DNA from: Ehretia macrophylla
Lineage: Eukaryota > Streptophyta > Magnoliopsida > Boraginales > Ehretiaceae
DNA length: 64,000 nucleotides
Assembly: GCA_037974665.1 (NCBI GenBank)
Contig: CM075773.1
Coordinates: 65,578,263-65,642,262 of the forward strand
Direction: 5' to 3'
Of the stretch, positions 12,108-22,927 are shown one piece after another. Positions within the stretch are counted from its first letter, which is position 1, and every line of letters starts with the position of its first letter. Both the position numbers and the translations under genes were made by a program. The notes beneath the pieces were generated by a model. The model made no database searches and was not told where the DNA came from. It saw nothing but the letters and a program-made list of their open reading frames with translations.

Positions 12108-14500
12108 ACCCTCTTTCTAACATGTTTCATGATAGGAGGATCTATGAGCTTGTGGACCTGTATATGATGATTATACATAAGTGATCATGTATTTAACTAT
12201 AGTGATGAAGTTTGTATAATGTGTTTTATGGAAATATGTAATAATTATTTAGTTCCTGGACTTGTAGCATTAATGGAATTTGTGAGACCCCGAACATGCA
12301 TTGCATATTTAAATGCTTTAATCATCTAATTAGAAGTCTTTATTTGCATTTTAAGTCGTATTTGACTTTATTTGATTTTGGGTTGACTTTTGACTTAGAC
12401 TTCTACTATTTTGGCTAGAATGGAAAACTTATAATTATGTGAAATAGTTTTGGTTCCAAGGTAGTTTTAGCCTTAGTCTTCAAAGTTATCATCTTTGACT
12501 TGTTGACTTTGCTTATAACAACCTAACATCATTCTTGCAAGATAAAACATATTCGCTGCACAATTTGGGAAGAGTTAGGTGGCAAATTATATATTGTTAG
12601 AAAGCACTACGAGTCTAGTTTCTAACGCTTCAAACCGTTCGCAAATTGGAGTTTTCTAGCATAAGTTATGATCGTTTTAGTAAAATGTATCAAAGCTGAT
12701 TTGTAAACACGGGTTTGGCCAAACAAATGTTATTTGACTTTGCTTATTTAGTTATTTGACCATTGGACTTAGCCTATTTATTACAACCAAGTGTCATTTT
12801 GCAAGACAAAATATAACATAACACCTAGATCACCTACAAAATTCTGCCATAAGAGAAAAGAGAAGAAAATTTTATTCCAAGCTTGATTCTTTATTTCTTA
12901 GTGGATTTGAGCAAAGTTTATTCCATAGAAAAGTTTCTCCTTGCTATTTCATCTTCATTTCTTGCCTTAGTTGCTAATTTAAGGTGAGGGAGGTTTTGTG
13001 CTTGCATGATTTAAATTCTGGAAATTAAATTTAGTTTGAAGAAATGTTGTTATCTTGATTCATAATGCTAGATATATGTGTTAGGAGTAGACTTTTGAGT
13101 TTATTGTGTTCTTGTTGTTATATCTTGTATTTGTTTTTCATTTTTGAAGATAAATGCTAGGGTTTGTTGATCTAGGTTGTTGTAGTATTGTGTGATCTTG
13201 TTTATGCTTGTATTTGTGGTTGTGATGTTATAGAAGCAAGATAGGAAGTGAATTTGCCATGAAAGCTATCAATTATTTATTGGACAGCTCACTGCCTCTG
13301 ACTTCTTTTACATTTTAAAAATAGTAACTGACCTTGGAATTGAACGAAATTTATACAATAGCTAGATTAGCAGTTGGGAACAAACTATGTGTTTTACAAA
13401 AAGTCAGATTCTAACGTTTAGACCTTCCGAATTTTCCATTTCCAAGATGTGGCAGAAAAACATTACAACTGGACAGTTGGTAGTACTTGCACTAAAACGG
13501 CTATAACTCAATGAATTTAACTCAGAATTAAGTTCCGTTTGAACCTAGAACTATGTACATTCAATAGTCTATGTTTCTAGATAGAAAATAGGGTATTTAT
13601 AGGTCGTTACCATAGGTATCCAATTTGATTAAGTTAAGCTTCCGCTGAATTAAGAATTAGAAGTGCTTTAACTAGAAGTGGGGATTTTAAGTTTTTGTTT
13701 GTATATGCTTACTTTGATTTGTAGAAATCATGAATAATTGTGTTATAAATGCTTGTATGGATAATTATATGTTGTAGTAGTATTTGAGAGCTTAATACAT
13801 ACATATGAATTTATTAAAAATAAAATAGGTGATTATGTGTTAACTTTATTAATTAGAAGTTGAGAATTTGAGTTAGATTTTGTGTTTATGATTATATATA
13901 TGTGATTGGTATATGATTTCATGGCTTCAATGAGAGTTTGGTGAATTTAGGAGTTTATTTTGATTAATTTCATAAAATTCCAGCAACTATGCAATTTTAT
14001 AGATTTGTTTGTTTAGTTTGTTTAATACTTGGTTTTGTTGTTGTAATGTGCTCATAATGCATTATAGTTAGTTGTTATATTGAATGTGTTGAAGTTATGT
14101 GTTGTAGAGATTCATAGGATGATTTAATCTTGTTAGAAGGTTAGAGTTGATTTGTAGTGATTATATTCTTTCAAGGTTTAATCGGTGTTAATGTGTAAAG
14201 GTCATGTTTTTATGTACTTAGGTGATGTTAATGTGTTAGAAAGATCATGTTCTTTGATAGTTGAATGTTGGTACTAATGTGTTGGATATATATTTAATGA
14301 TGTTTGGTTGAATTAAATAATGTGTTGCCTTTAAATGTGAGTGTATTGATGCATGTTAAATGTGGCACGATTGCTCGGTTATATGGTTGGGAGTTTGTCA
14401 AATGAACATGATACGTGAATATGCTCGGGAGTTCAACCTACTTTGTTGATCTCCTTTATTTGTCATAAATATGAATTAAATGGTTTATGTGAATGCGTTG

Positions 14501-14625
14501 AGTGGATACCCTTATGCGAATGTGTTGAATGTGTTGGGTGGATACCCTTATGCGAATGTGAATGCGATCGGGTGGATACCCTTATGTGATATTATGCGAT
14601 CAAGTGGATACCCTTATGCAAATGT
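14501..14625 (+). repeat. Four-copy tandem array in solo LTR G
   Basis: The core GTGGATACCCTTATGCGAA recurs at 14501, 14537, 14571 and 14603 (spacing 36, 34 and 32 bp). A short open frame across it translates to repeated GYPYANV, most likely by chance. Confidence 0.85.
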
Positions 14626-14984
14626 CAACCTTATGCAGGGCTTGGTAGTATCGTGTCGTGCCGGGCGGCATAGGGCTTGTGGGTAATTGCACGACTACCA
14701 TAGTCTGACACCATTCTCACGTGGTCGGAGTAAGGCCATGAGGAGTGGGGTGTCTAGGTGGGTACATCCGGAGTATCAATATGCGGGAGTGACAAGGAGA
14801 TGTGAAAAGTGAACGTGATGAGTTCGTACAGGGGCTATAAGTGACAACATCAACAAACAATGAGCAGTATCCTTATAACGTGGTTTATGGCTTTATTGCT
14901 CATGTTATATGTTGTTTCTAATGTGATCAACTGGTTTACAGGTTATGGCTTTAAAAGTCCCCCTAACTGTTTTCCCTCCCAACT

Positions 14985-15006
14985 GAGCTTTGTTATAAAT
15001 AAGCTC
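14985..15006 (+). other. Conserved LTR hairpin, LTR G
   Basis: GAGCTT and AAGCTC arms, a perfect 6-bp stem with a 10-nt loop, followed by CACCCCTCTG and CTACAG at 15030. Confidence 0.55.
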
Positions 15007-15771
15007 ACCCCTCTGTGATGCATGCTACAGGTGTACATGACGTTGACTATGTGCATAAGGAGACTATTGAGGATCCATGGAATGTGAACTATGTTTAGCT
15101 TGTGATAGAGTTGAAACAATGTTTAGTGGCTTTTAGTAGTTTGTTGTAATGAGGTTATGTTTTAGTTTATGTTTGGTATACTTGATAACTTATCTATTTT
15201 GAAGTCTAGCTCGTTTTGATTGTATATGTAGGTGATCATGATTGGATTTATGATCACGTTTGGGTTTTATGTATGCTTGTTGAGAACCTGGTTTGAGAAT
15301 TGTGTCTACTTGGATGTAGACTTTATATAAATGTGTTTGGGTGTTTTCTATTTCTTGTTGGACGTCCATATTACAACCGTTATAATGTTCGTGTGTCGTC
15401 GCGTCCTAGACTGGTTTCCCTAAGACTGGATTTGGGGCGTGACAAAATTGAATTGTAAAATATGAAATGAGATGAACTTGTTGAGCATGTGATTAAGAGC
15501 TTTGAATAATATAATTGTATGTTGTGGAAATCTTTTGTTTGCAGGTTTTGGTTAGGCCTAGATACAAGAGAAACTCCATCAATTTACCTTCATTTTTCAT
15601 ACCTTGAGGTTTTGGATTGGGGTCTCGGTTTTGTGAGTGATTGGGGCCTCAGTTTTGTGAGTGATTGGGGCGTTACACAGGCTATATCATGTCAAATGGA
15701 TTGACAAATCGACCTCCATCTTCCATTAATTAATCTCCCCTATATTATCAATTGGTTACTATCAATGTAGT

Positions 15772-15980
15772 CAATGGTGGATGCACATTAGGGCTTGTGG
15801 AGGCTATAGTCTAGCAAAAATATTAAAAACTTTATGTATCTTTCAAAAGAAAAATAATAAATTTCTATGTATTCTTAGTCAAAAAATTAATTTACCCCCA
15901 CTAAAAAAGAAATGTACTCATATAGTTGAAAAGTTATGTGTTTTAGCTCCCACTGACAAGAATTCCAAGATTCGTCCCTG
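15772..15980. mobile_element. Small hAT-like MITE, decayed
   Basis: The left end CAATGGTGGATGC and the reverse complement of the right end CAGGGACGAATC both resemble the CAGTGGCGGATCC termini of a common plant hAT MITE group. The flanking 8-mers AATGTAGT and AATATGAT match at 5 of 8 positions, with only transitions between them. Internal GTGGAGGCTATAG and CTCCCACTGAC also fit the larger relative at 49437. There is no coding capacity. Confidence 0.5.
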
Positions 15981-16086
15981 AATATGATTAGGTTGCTGAT
16001 AGGCAATCACTTATGTGTATTATGGTACCATTGAGTGGATTTTGAATCTTTATTATAGTATGTGTTAAAACATACAATTTTACACC

Positions 16087-16440
16087 TTGTCTGGCTTTTA
16101 TTTTTTAAAACAATTGAGAATGATAAAAAGTCCTTTTTTTTGGATTGAAAAGTGGTATCATTTGGGTATCTTAAAAATTTATTATGGGGTTAATAATCTA
16201 ACTCGTATGCGCTATCATTCGAATTGCAAAGGCAAAGAGTTTATTGCAGATGGAAGATGGAATTGGCCTAACCATCTAGTCGTTGAGGAGATTTCCAATA
16301 CTATTGGTAATGTTTATTCTAAAACCCTTGTGGAAGATGGTACAATCTAGATTCTACATTTACCAAAGGCTAATCATCATATTCTACCTATGAAATACAA
16401 TTCGATCGAGAAAGGAGACTGTGGATTGGGATAAATGGTT
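16087..16440 (+). pseudogene. LINE pol fragment (region between RT and zf-RVT)
   Basis: The open frame 16087-16350 and its in-frame continuation past a TAG resemble the plant LINE segment after the reverse transcriptase. WIEKWYHLGILKIYYG matches the usual W..DNWHPLGPL..FG pattern, and DGRWNWPN..VVEEI matches the G.W.WP....LVEI pattern. After the stop (in ...DGTI*ILHLPK, probably TGG to TAG) the frame continues to about 16440. No zinc-binding CxxC motif follows. This is a dead fragment in the same orientation as the ORF1 scrap at 4360. Confidence 0.55.
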
Positions 16441-16759
16441 TGGTTTAAAGATGATATGGGATATAGTGATTGATCTTATAAAAAGGACCGGCCTAATTAC
16501 TACGATGGCTAAGAGGCCCACATTAATTTTGTATGGTTGAGAATGCCCGACCTAGGGTAGCTTGGACCAACGTTCAATCCCTTTTGGGGATCTCATTTAT
16601 GTTGGATAACAATAGGTCGAGCCGACAGGATCCCACGAAATTCGGAACAATATTTTCTAGAAAGGTATAACTATGAGACTTATACACAATCATAAGGTAC
16701 TAATTTTATTAATTTATTGCATTCAATATGCCCTCTCATGTAGGCTAGATAGTTTTCTT
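16441..16759. other. Spacer, nothing recognised
   Basis: I see no coding frame or repeat boundary that can be assigned between the LINE fragment and the TRIM. Confidence 0.4.
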
Positions 16760-17335
16760 TGTAACGCCCCGAACCCAACTCCCATGACTACAGGATACCC
16801 CCTGGGACTTGGGCCCAAGCGAGCACCGAGGCCATGGCGAGCAGGCCCAGAAACGCACTATGCAAGTATTGTCCGCTTTGGAGCCCATACCCCTCACGGT
16901 TTTGTCCCTTCCTAGGTGGAACCCCACACTAGAAAAGACGCCTGAATGAATATACGAGACATCTCTATATATTCAATAGCCTAGAGAACTCCGCGTCCGA
17001 TGTGGGATGTTACACCCGTCCCCCATTGGGGACCTAGCGTCCTCGCTGGCCATATGAACGCGTCGACTCTGATACCACTTTGTAACACCCCAAACCCAAC
17101 TCCCACGCCTACAGGATACCCCCTGGGACTTGGGCCCAAGTAAGCACCGAGGCCATGGCGAGCAGGCCCAGAAACGCACTATGCAAGTATTGTCCGCTTT
17201 GGAGCCCATACCCCTCACAATTTTATCCCTTCCCAGGTGGAACCCCACACTAGAAAAGGCGCTTGTACGAATATACAAGACATCTCTATATATTCAATGA
17301 CCCAGAGACCTTCGCATCCGATGTATGATATTACA
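16760..17335 (-). mobile_element. TRIM retrotransposon with two 255-bp LTRs
   Basis: Two nearly identical 255-bp direct repeats (16760-17014 and 17081-17335) each begin TGTAAC and end TTACA. The 66-bp space between them has the required signals on the minus strand: a primer-binding site TGGTATCAGAGT (complement at 17066-17077), 3 nt from the 17081 LTR, and a polypurine tract AATGGGGGACGGG (complement at 17015-17027) against the other LTR. It therefore reads right to left. No protein is encoded; open frames here only cross the LTRs. The flanking 5-mers TTCTT and TTTTG are a weak target-duplication match. The LTRs are GC-richer than the surroundings. Confidence 0.85.
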
Positions 17336-18671
17336 TTTTGATTGGCCTTACACATGGTCGTAATTTTACAAATGGGTAGCGGTAAGTTTTTCCAAAATAT
17401 TTTGAGTACCTAAATTCTAATTTCATGTTAAGTGACCACCTTATCTAAAAAATTTAAGTTATTAGAGAGGAATTTGTCTTATTTATTTATTGTATTCAAC
17501 ATTATAGTTTACGATCATTAATTTCCAAAAAGGCAGCATAACATGGCAAGAGTTGGGGTATTCCCAGTACATTGTGGTATTGGCACGATAATGGTGAATT
17601 GTCTTAAATGTGTACTATTTCTACCATAGTGGGTACTTTCTACAAGCCTATAAAGAAAGAATATACTACTAACAAGCCTTTGATCTAGTGGTATGTACCT
17701 CGTTATAAGTGTGAGAAGTTACGAGATCAATTCTCGTAAGTGATATTCTTTAGTATATATTGTATAGTTTAGGCCTCCTTTAAATTTAAGAAAACAAAAA
17801 GGAAATAATATGTTAGTTGTGTAAATCAATCAATTATTTCATCGTCGTATGCACACAAATTATAGCGAGCTATCATATAACACCATGGTAGTGAGTCAAC
17901 ATAGACCAATTTTGAACTAAATTAAGTTAGGCCTTCTCAAGCTGATTCATTACATAGGTCGGCTAACGACGTTGACGTTATTCAATTTTGTTCCGAAACA
18001 AGAGAGAAATTAGAGATTGCGTAGGTTAGACTAGTCCCATATTTGTAAATGTTTGATTTTAATGAATTTCTATTTCTTGAAAGAAGAAAAAGAGTAGGTC
18101 GCGTTGAATAATTGATGTTGGTTGTAGGAAGAAGATGAAAAAGGGAATAAAAAAGGAAAAGAAAAAGGAAACAAAAAGAAAATTAAATTATTGCAACATC
18201 TTTGATTTTAAATAAGTATTTTCTAACCTTTATTTGTTAGCTTTTTCTTATATAAATTAACAAATCGTGGCGATAAATTGTCTTCTATCATTTTTAACCT
18301 TGTATTTGAGTATTAGAGTGCCTTTATTAAATTAGTAAATAGTCAGAGGTATGTCCTCCACAATTAACACATTGATGCCATTTCTTATGTTTAATAATAT
18401 TTTTGAAATTAAATATTATTCAATTGACAAAATGGACCAAAGAAACAATATAATGATTCCTAAAATAAGATTTTGTTATTTGTAATCCACCATGTGACAT
18501 ATTTACATGCTAGGTGACAACCGTTTATTAGATTTTGTTATTTGTATATTTATGCTCTTAAAATAAGGCACTTAATATCCACTTGTGGTAGATAAGCAGT
18601 GAAATTTGCATTTTTTTTTCTTACTTTTATTAGAAACAGCATCAAGGGAAGGAAATTGAAGGTTGAGTACA
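17336..18671. other. AT-rich spacer holding a possible SINE
   Basis: Apart from the SINE candidate at about 17671-17740 and a purine-rich run (about 18080-18185), I see nothing assignable before the CACTA terminus. Confidence 0.4.
17671..17740 (+). mobile_element. Possible tRNA-derived SINE head
   Basis: TTGATCTAGTGG (17680-17691) resembles a pol III A box, and GAGATCAATTCTC (17723-17735) a B box, at about the tRNA spacing of 35-40 nt. The B box matches the consensus GGTTCGANTCC only partly. No 3' tail or target duplication was identified. Confidence 0.4.
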
Positions 18672-19550
18672 CACTACAAGAAAAAACGACATTGTCGATC
18701 GAACTTATTTCCGTCACCAAATAGCGACGGAAAGGCGACAAAAAGTATTTCATCACTAAGTAATTATGAAAAAGCAACGAAAAGGCAATGAAATTATTTT
18801 GGGAGAAATTCCGTAACTAATACGTCACTATTTAGCGACGAAACAACCATAGAATGTGAGTTAACAATTGAATAGCGGACAATAATTCGAATTTTCATCA
18901 TTAAATTAGTGACGGAGTTTTGAATTTCTATTTTCAACTCACATTTCGCGGCCATTCCTTCGCTAAATAGTTACGTACAAATTAGCTACGGAATTTAGTA
19001 ATTAATTTCAAAAAATAAGCATTACATATTATGTTTTTTTATTAAATTTAATTAAAAATATAAACAAGTATTTGAAAACATAATTATGGGTCCAACCCAC
19101 GGACTATAAGGGAATTGATGTAATAACAAATCATTCTTTATAGTGCAAACTATCAGTAATTATATCCCATTTTGTCTAATTTCATTGATTTCTATCTTGA
19201 AAGTGATTTGGACCTTAAACTAAGTTAAAAAAAAAAATACTTGTTTATACTTTTAATGGACTTTAAAATGTACTCAGTAAAATATTATAATTTATAATGC
19301 TTATTTTTTAAAATTAATAATTATATTCCATAGCTAATTTGTCGCTAAATAGTGACGGAATAGCCATAGAAGGTGAATTAACGATGAAGCTTTGAATTTC
19401 TATCGCTATTCCGTCGCAAAATTGGCGACAAATATTTGAATTGTTTGCTATTTCATCATCAATTTACGTTATGTGGCTATTTCATCGCAAAATAGCGATG
19501 AATTAGCTACAAAATTTAGTAATTAATATTGAAAAATAAGTTTTTACATT
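18672..19550. repeat. Left CACTA terminus and subterminal inverted repeats
   Basis: Besides the terminus, 18975-19025 is repeated in inverted form at about 19290-19345 (AGCTACGGAATT against AATTATATTCCATAGCT) and again directly at about 19508-19555. AATGTGAGTT at 18854 pairs with AACTCACATT near 18936. Such motifs are the transposase-binding zones of CACTA elements. Confidence 0.65.
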
Positions 19551-19734
19551 TATAATGGTAAGGTAGGTAGGGTGGGGATAATGTTGGGGAGGGGAATGAA
19601 AGGGGTGAGGGGTGGGGAATTTGCAATGGACTTCAGGTTCTAATGCTAATTTGCGATGGATCCCATGATTTGTCACTATATGGGGAGGGTGGGGCTAGTG
19701 GGTGGTGAAGGATTTATTACCAGATCTCAAGTAT

Positions 19735-20545
19735 ACAATTTTTGTATTAGGCAATAGAAGAAAGGGTGAAAAATAATTTTTTCAATAGCACACATAAAAT
19801 CCCATAACTTGACTTCTATGCAACAAAGACAAGATTTGAACTTGTTCTTCTTGTAGACTATTCTTCAAATGTTGTTAAAGCCACTCTTGGCTAGACTTTC
19901 TCTCCCACAAGTGTAGAAGATCAATTAGTCTACACCAAATAAGAGATAAAGTTTTTCCCACCTTATTGAACTATAATATTAGCAAGTTCCTTAAAAAGAA
20001 CATATGAACTTGTTCTTCTTCTTTTTTCCTTTGTGTAGAGAACTAAATTATATAAGCCATGCATGTAGTATTTTGCCACTAACTCCATATAATGCATGTA
20101 ATGTATGTTTATATTTTGTATTCTAGCAAATTTCAAAATATAAAACCATGCACAACATTTTTCATGTATTCTTCCATGCATTATACAAATGTCATATAGA
20201 AGACAATACTTGTCTTCTTTATCATTCATGTTTTGCCAACAGGTATGATAGATAATAAGTAAAAAATCTCATATTCCCACTATTTCATACAATAGTTTTA
20301 ATCAAGATTAAGTAACTTAATCTTTAAATACATGAAGTTATATTGGTCAATAAACTTAAGAAGCAACACTTAATCTAATCAACATTAGATTAAATTATAA
20401 TCATAGACATAATTTTCCCATTTTATCGTTAAGTCCTTTTTATAACATATAATGACACATTACCTCCATTAATTTTTAATGGAATAAAACAAGTTCAAAC
20501 AATACCTAATCACTATGTTTTATGGTGTGTAACTTTTTAGATTCA
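19735..20545 (-). repeat. Copia LTR, 3' half, minus strand
   Basis: The reverse complement shares the general layout and short blocks of element D's LTR downstream half, such as AAGACAAGTATTGTCTTCT against GAAGACTTGTCTTCT. It would continue the LTR half at 38110-39215 across the LINE and element A insertions. The similarity is patchy and I cannot fix its end. Confidence 0.4.
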
Positions 20546-20555
20546 TCATCAAATA

Positions 20556-20612
20556 GTGCTTAGGCGAGAGTAGTACTAGGATAGGTGACCCCTTGAGAAA
20601 TCCTCATGTTGA
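20556..20612 (+). ncRNA. 5S rRNA-derived fragment (3' half, not a gene)
   Basis: About 57 nt match the 3' half of plant 5S rRNA: GTGCTTAGGCGAGAG, TAGTACTAGGATAGGTGACC, then CCTTGAGAAATCCTCATGTTG. Most differences from the plant consensus are G-to-A or C-to-T, with one C lost. The intermediate element and C box of the internal promoter are partly kept, but the 5' half including the A box is missing. Probably a retrotransposon-borne relic, as in Cassandra TRIMs or 5S-derived SINEs. Confidence 0.75.
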
Positions 20613-20699
20613 CCATGCAAAATTCATTAAGAAAAGAAGAATACAAGCAGCAGCTTAGCAAACAATTTCAGCCACACATGATCTCACGCGGACAACACA

Positions 20700-21319
20700 C
20701 CAACCAGCAACGGACCAATTAGAATCAGCTTTGTACCTTACCAATTAATTTCGCAGCTCATCAGCAAATTAACTCACATACGAGCCATTTTCAAACCTTG
20801 ACATCATTTTAATAAGCTTCACCACAGTTAATGAATCTGTTTCAATCTCAAAATGAGGCACTCTCATATTTTTAATCCACTTCAGCCCTACCTATAAGGC
20901 AGCTAGTTCTGTTGTGATATTTATTGAAATCCCTAAATTAACCGTGAATCCACCAACCCAATCTTCATTTTCCTTCTTAATAAGCTCTCATCCGGTAGCA
21001 TAGCCCGGGTTACTCTTTGTACAACCTTATATATTCAATTTATATCGTCTATGGGGTTTAGTCCAGCCAATTTCAATTTTGAGCCACATAGAACAAGGTT
21101 TCGTAACAGGGCAATGCATCGATCCATGTTTCATTAATATCATCTGTCTGTTTCTTATTAAACTCTACTGCCCCTTGATGATCAAACTGTACTTCTTCCC
21201 CATGAATTCTTTTGTTATGCCATTTCCACATCACCATAAGGCAGTCTAAAAAGTTGTCTCCATTCAACACCATGAATCATAACCTTATTGTTCAACCAAT
21301 AATGCCTTTGGAGACTCTC
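20700..21319 (-). pseudogene. LINE-type RNase H domain (RVT_3), decayed
   Basis: On the minus strand, one frame with several stops gives WTKPHRRYKLNI*GCTKSNPG, then WVGGFTVNLGI, TTELAAL and FEIETDSLTVV, the layout of the plant LINE RNase H-like domain. The first catalytic Asp, expected in LNVDGA, is replaced by a stop. The Glu (TELAA) and second Asp (ETDS) remain. Upstream, at about 21073-21273, MVMWKWHNKRIHGEEVQF matches the linker between zf-RVT and RNase H. The preceding zf-RVT part lies at 37975-38105, separated by insertion of element A. Confidence 0.75.
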
Positions 21320-22316
21320 TGTAAGACCCGGCACAAGAGCCTATACGTAGTTCACTATTTATAATGCATTCATATTATTTTATATGCATTAGCATTAATT
21401 AACATGTATTAATAGCATTTAACATGTATTTTTATCATTTTACGTGCACTTGCCTTGTTTTACGTATATTTAGATGTTAAAGTATCGTAGACATTTAATT
21501 AAAACGTCAACATAGTAGAAATAGCAACTAGATAGTTGCAATGGAACGAAAATGGCAAACTAGTAGAACATTACTTAGTTGGAGGGCAAGGTCACCATTT
21601 GGCCAAATTAGATTTTTGTCTACCTACCACTACTATTCTTGACCAAGCAAAAACACACAAAACATACTAAAACACACACTCCTGCACGGCTAAGAGAGGG
21701 AGAGAAGAGAGAGAGAGAAAAAGAGAAAGAAAGAATAAGAAAGAAGAAGGAAGAAAAGAAGGGTTGTCAAGCCATAACAAGCCATTTTTTAGCCTTTACT
21801 TGCCTCTTATCACCTTGAATTTACAATTTCATTACATTGGAGGTGAGGGATGTTTTCTTCAAGCTTTTCTAAAGTTCCATATAGTGTATTATGATTTCTA
21901 AACATGTATTGAGAATGATCTAGTAAGGTTATGCTTATTATGCACATTTAAACTTGAGATTTTCTTCTAGGGCTTCAAGAACATGAATAGTGCACTTCTA
22001 GTTTGATCTTGTTGATAATAGGCTTGTGTGGTACTTATGTCTGTGACTAGTACACATGTCTTGAGCTAGATGAATTAGTGGTGCCATAATGTGAGTTAAA
22101 TCTTGATTTGATCCAAAGGTGAGTAGTAGATCTAATCCTGTTATGGTTTAGTTGATTTGGAGTTAGATGGCTTGTGATTTGAGTTCTTGCATGTTCTTGA
22201 GCTTGATTATGTTGTCTTGTAAGCCTTGTGGGTGTTCTAGGTGCTTAGCTAAGGGTAGAAGCAAGACAATGAGGTTGAAAAGAAAAAGTGGTAAAAATTC
22301 CCATTTTTGGTGCAGC

Positions 22317-22515
22317 TCCCGATTGATCAGGAATAAGGTCCGATCGATCGGGCACTGTTCATCCCATGTCCTCTGCCTGATCGATTAGTTTCCTTCTCTG
22401 ATCGATCGGATAGGGTGCCCGATCGATCAGCCACTTTGACCGATCGATCGGACAGAACACTAATTTTGTTTTCATGTCACTCGATCGATTGAGAATCTTC
22501 TCTGATCGATCGGGA
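22317..22515 (+). repeat. Array of eight CGATCGATCG-type palindromes in the A 5' LTR
   Basis: Variants of the self-complementary core CCGATCGATCGG occur eight times in about 200 bp, separated by 12-30 bp of unrelated sequence. The same eight positions recur in the 3' LTR, so the array predates insertion. Confidence 0.85.
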
Positions 22516-22927
22516 AGTCTATTTTTCAAAATATTTGCTTGAGATAATTGGTTTTATGTGGTCGTATGATGCCTATCACTTGGCCAATGGTTTATATTAT
22601 GAAAATGACTTAGGGAGGCATTACATACATCCCAAACTTCTCACTTCTAAGGGCACTTTATATCAATGCAATGTAACTCGTTCTAAATTTATATGCAAGA
22701 AGATTATATGAATATTCATTATGCCATTGATTATTCATTTATTACCAATGCCTCGTTTACTCTTGTTTAGCTTGGTAATTAGAGGCAACCTCCTTAGTTG
22801 ACCTCCATATGCTTGTTTACATGTTTCATGACCTAATTGGTCTTAATTATAATTTTAAGATGTTCACTTGCTATACGTGGTCAGGGGAAACCTACTTTGT
22901 TGCCCTCCCTTTCATGTTGATGCATAT

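Larger units (their letters stand above)
12281..15444 (+). mobile_element. Solo LTR G (Ty3/gypsy type) nested in element C
   Basis: A 3,164-bp sequence starting TGTGAGACCCCG and ending TTTGGGGCGTGACA. It interrupts the C 3' LTR at a site continuous in the 5' LTR (around 8087). The flanks GAATT (12276-12280) and AAATT (15445-15449) form a 5-bp duplication with one mismatch. No PBS, PPT or coding frame is present, so this is a solo LTR left by recombination. It carries the donor-like block AAGGTGAGGG at 12981, a tandem array at 14501, the CTACTTTGTTG block at 14434 and the conserved hairpin at 14985. Confidence 0.85.
5978..15677 (+). mobile_element. Ty3/gypsy element C: gag-only, non-autonomous
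   Basis: The element starts TGTGACACCCCGG and ends GGGGCGTTACA, flanked by a perfect 5-bp duplication CAGGC (5973-5977 and 15678-15682). The order is 5' LTR 5978-8290, PBS 8293, decayed gag, hairpin and polypurine tract, and 3' LTR from 10085. The internal region is only about 1.8 kb. It contains gag and a CCHC knuckle but no protease, reverse transcriptase, RNase H or integrase, so mobility would have depended on a relative. The 3' LTR is split by solo LTR G (12281-15444). The gag aligns with that of element A, so the lineage is probably the same chromovirus-like group. Confidence 0.9.
10085..15677 (+). repeat. 3' LTR of element C, interrupted by solo LTR G
   Basis: It begins TGTGACACCCCGG and runs colinear with the 5' LTR to 12280, resumes at 15445 after the nested LTR, and ends at 15677. 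Without the insert it is about 2.42 kb. It has a longer tandem array than its 5' partner, and its TG run is reduced and changed to CG. Confidence 0.9.

Noticed and set aside
14501-14625. Possible CRISPR-like regular array
   Set aside because: Repeats and spacers are both related, spacing shrinks from 36 to 32 bp, and the context is a plant LTR.
14480-14686. Frame with repeated GYPYANV
   Set aside because: By-product of the tandem repeat in solo LTR G.
21601-21780. GA-rich region as a transcription factor array
   Set aside because: The same purine-rich stretch occurs at the equivalent place in the other gypsy LTRs, so it is better seen as their leader-like tract.
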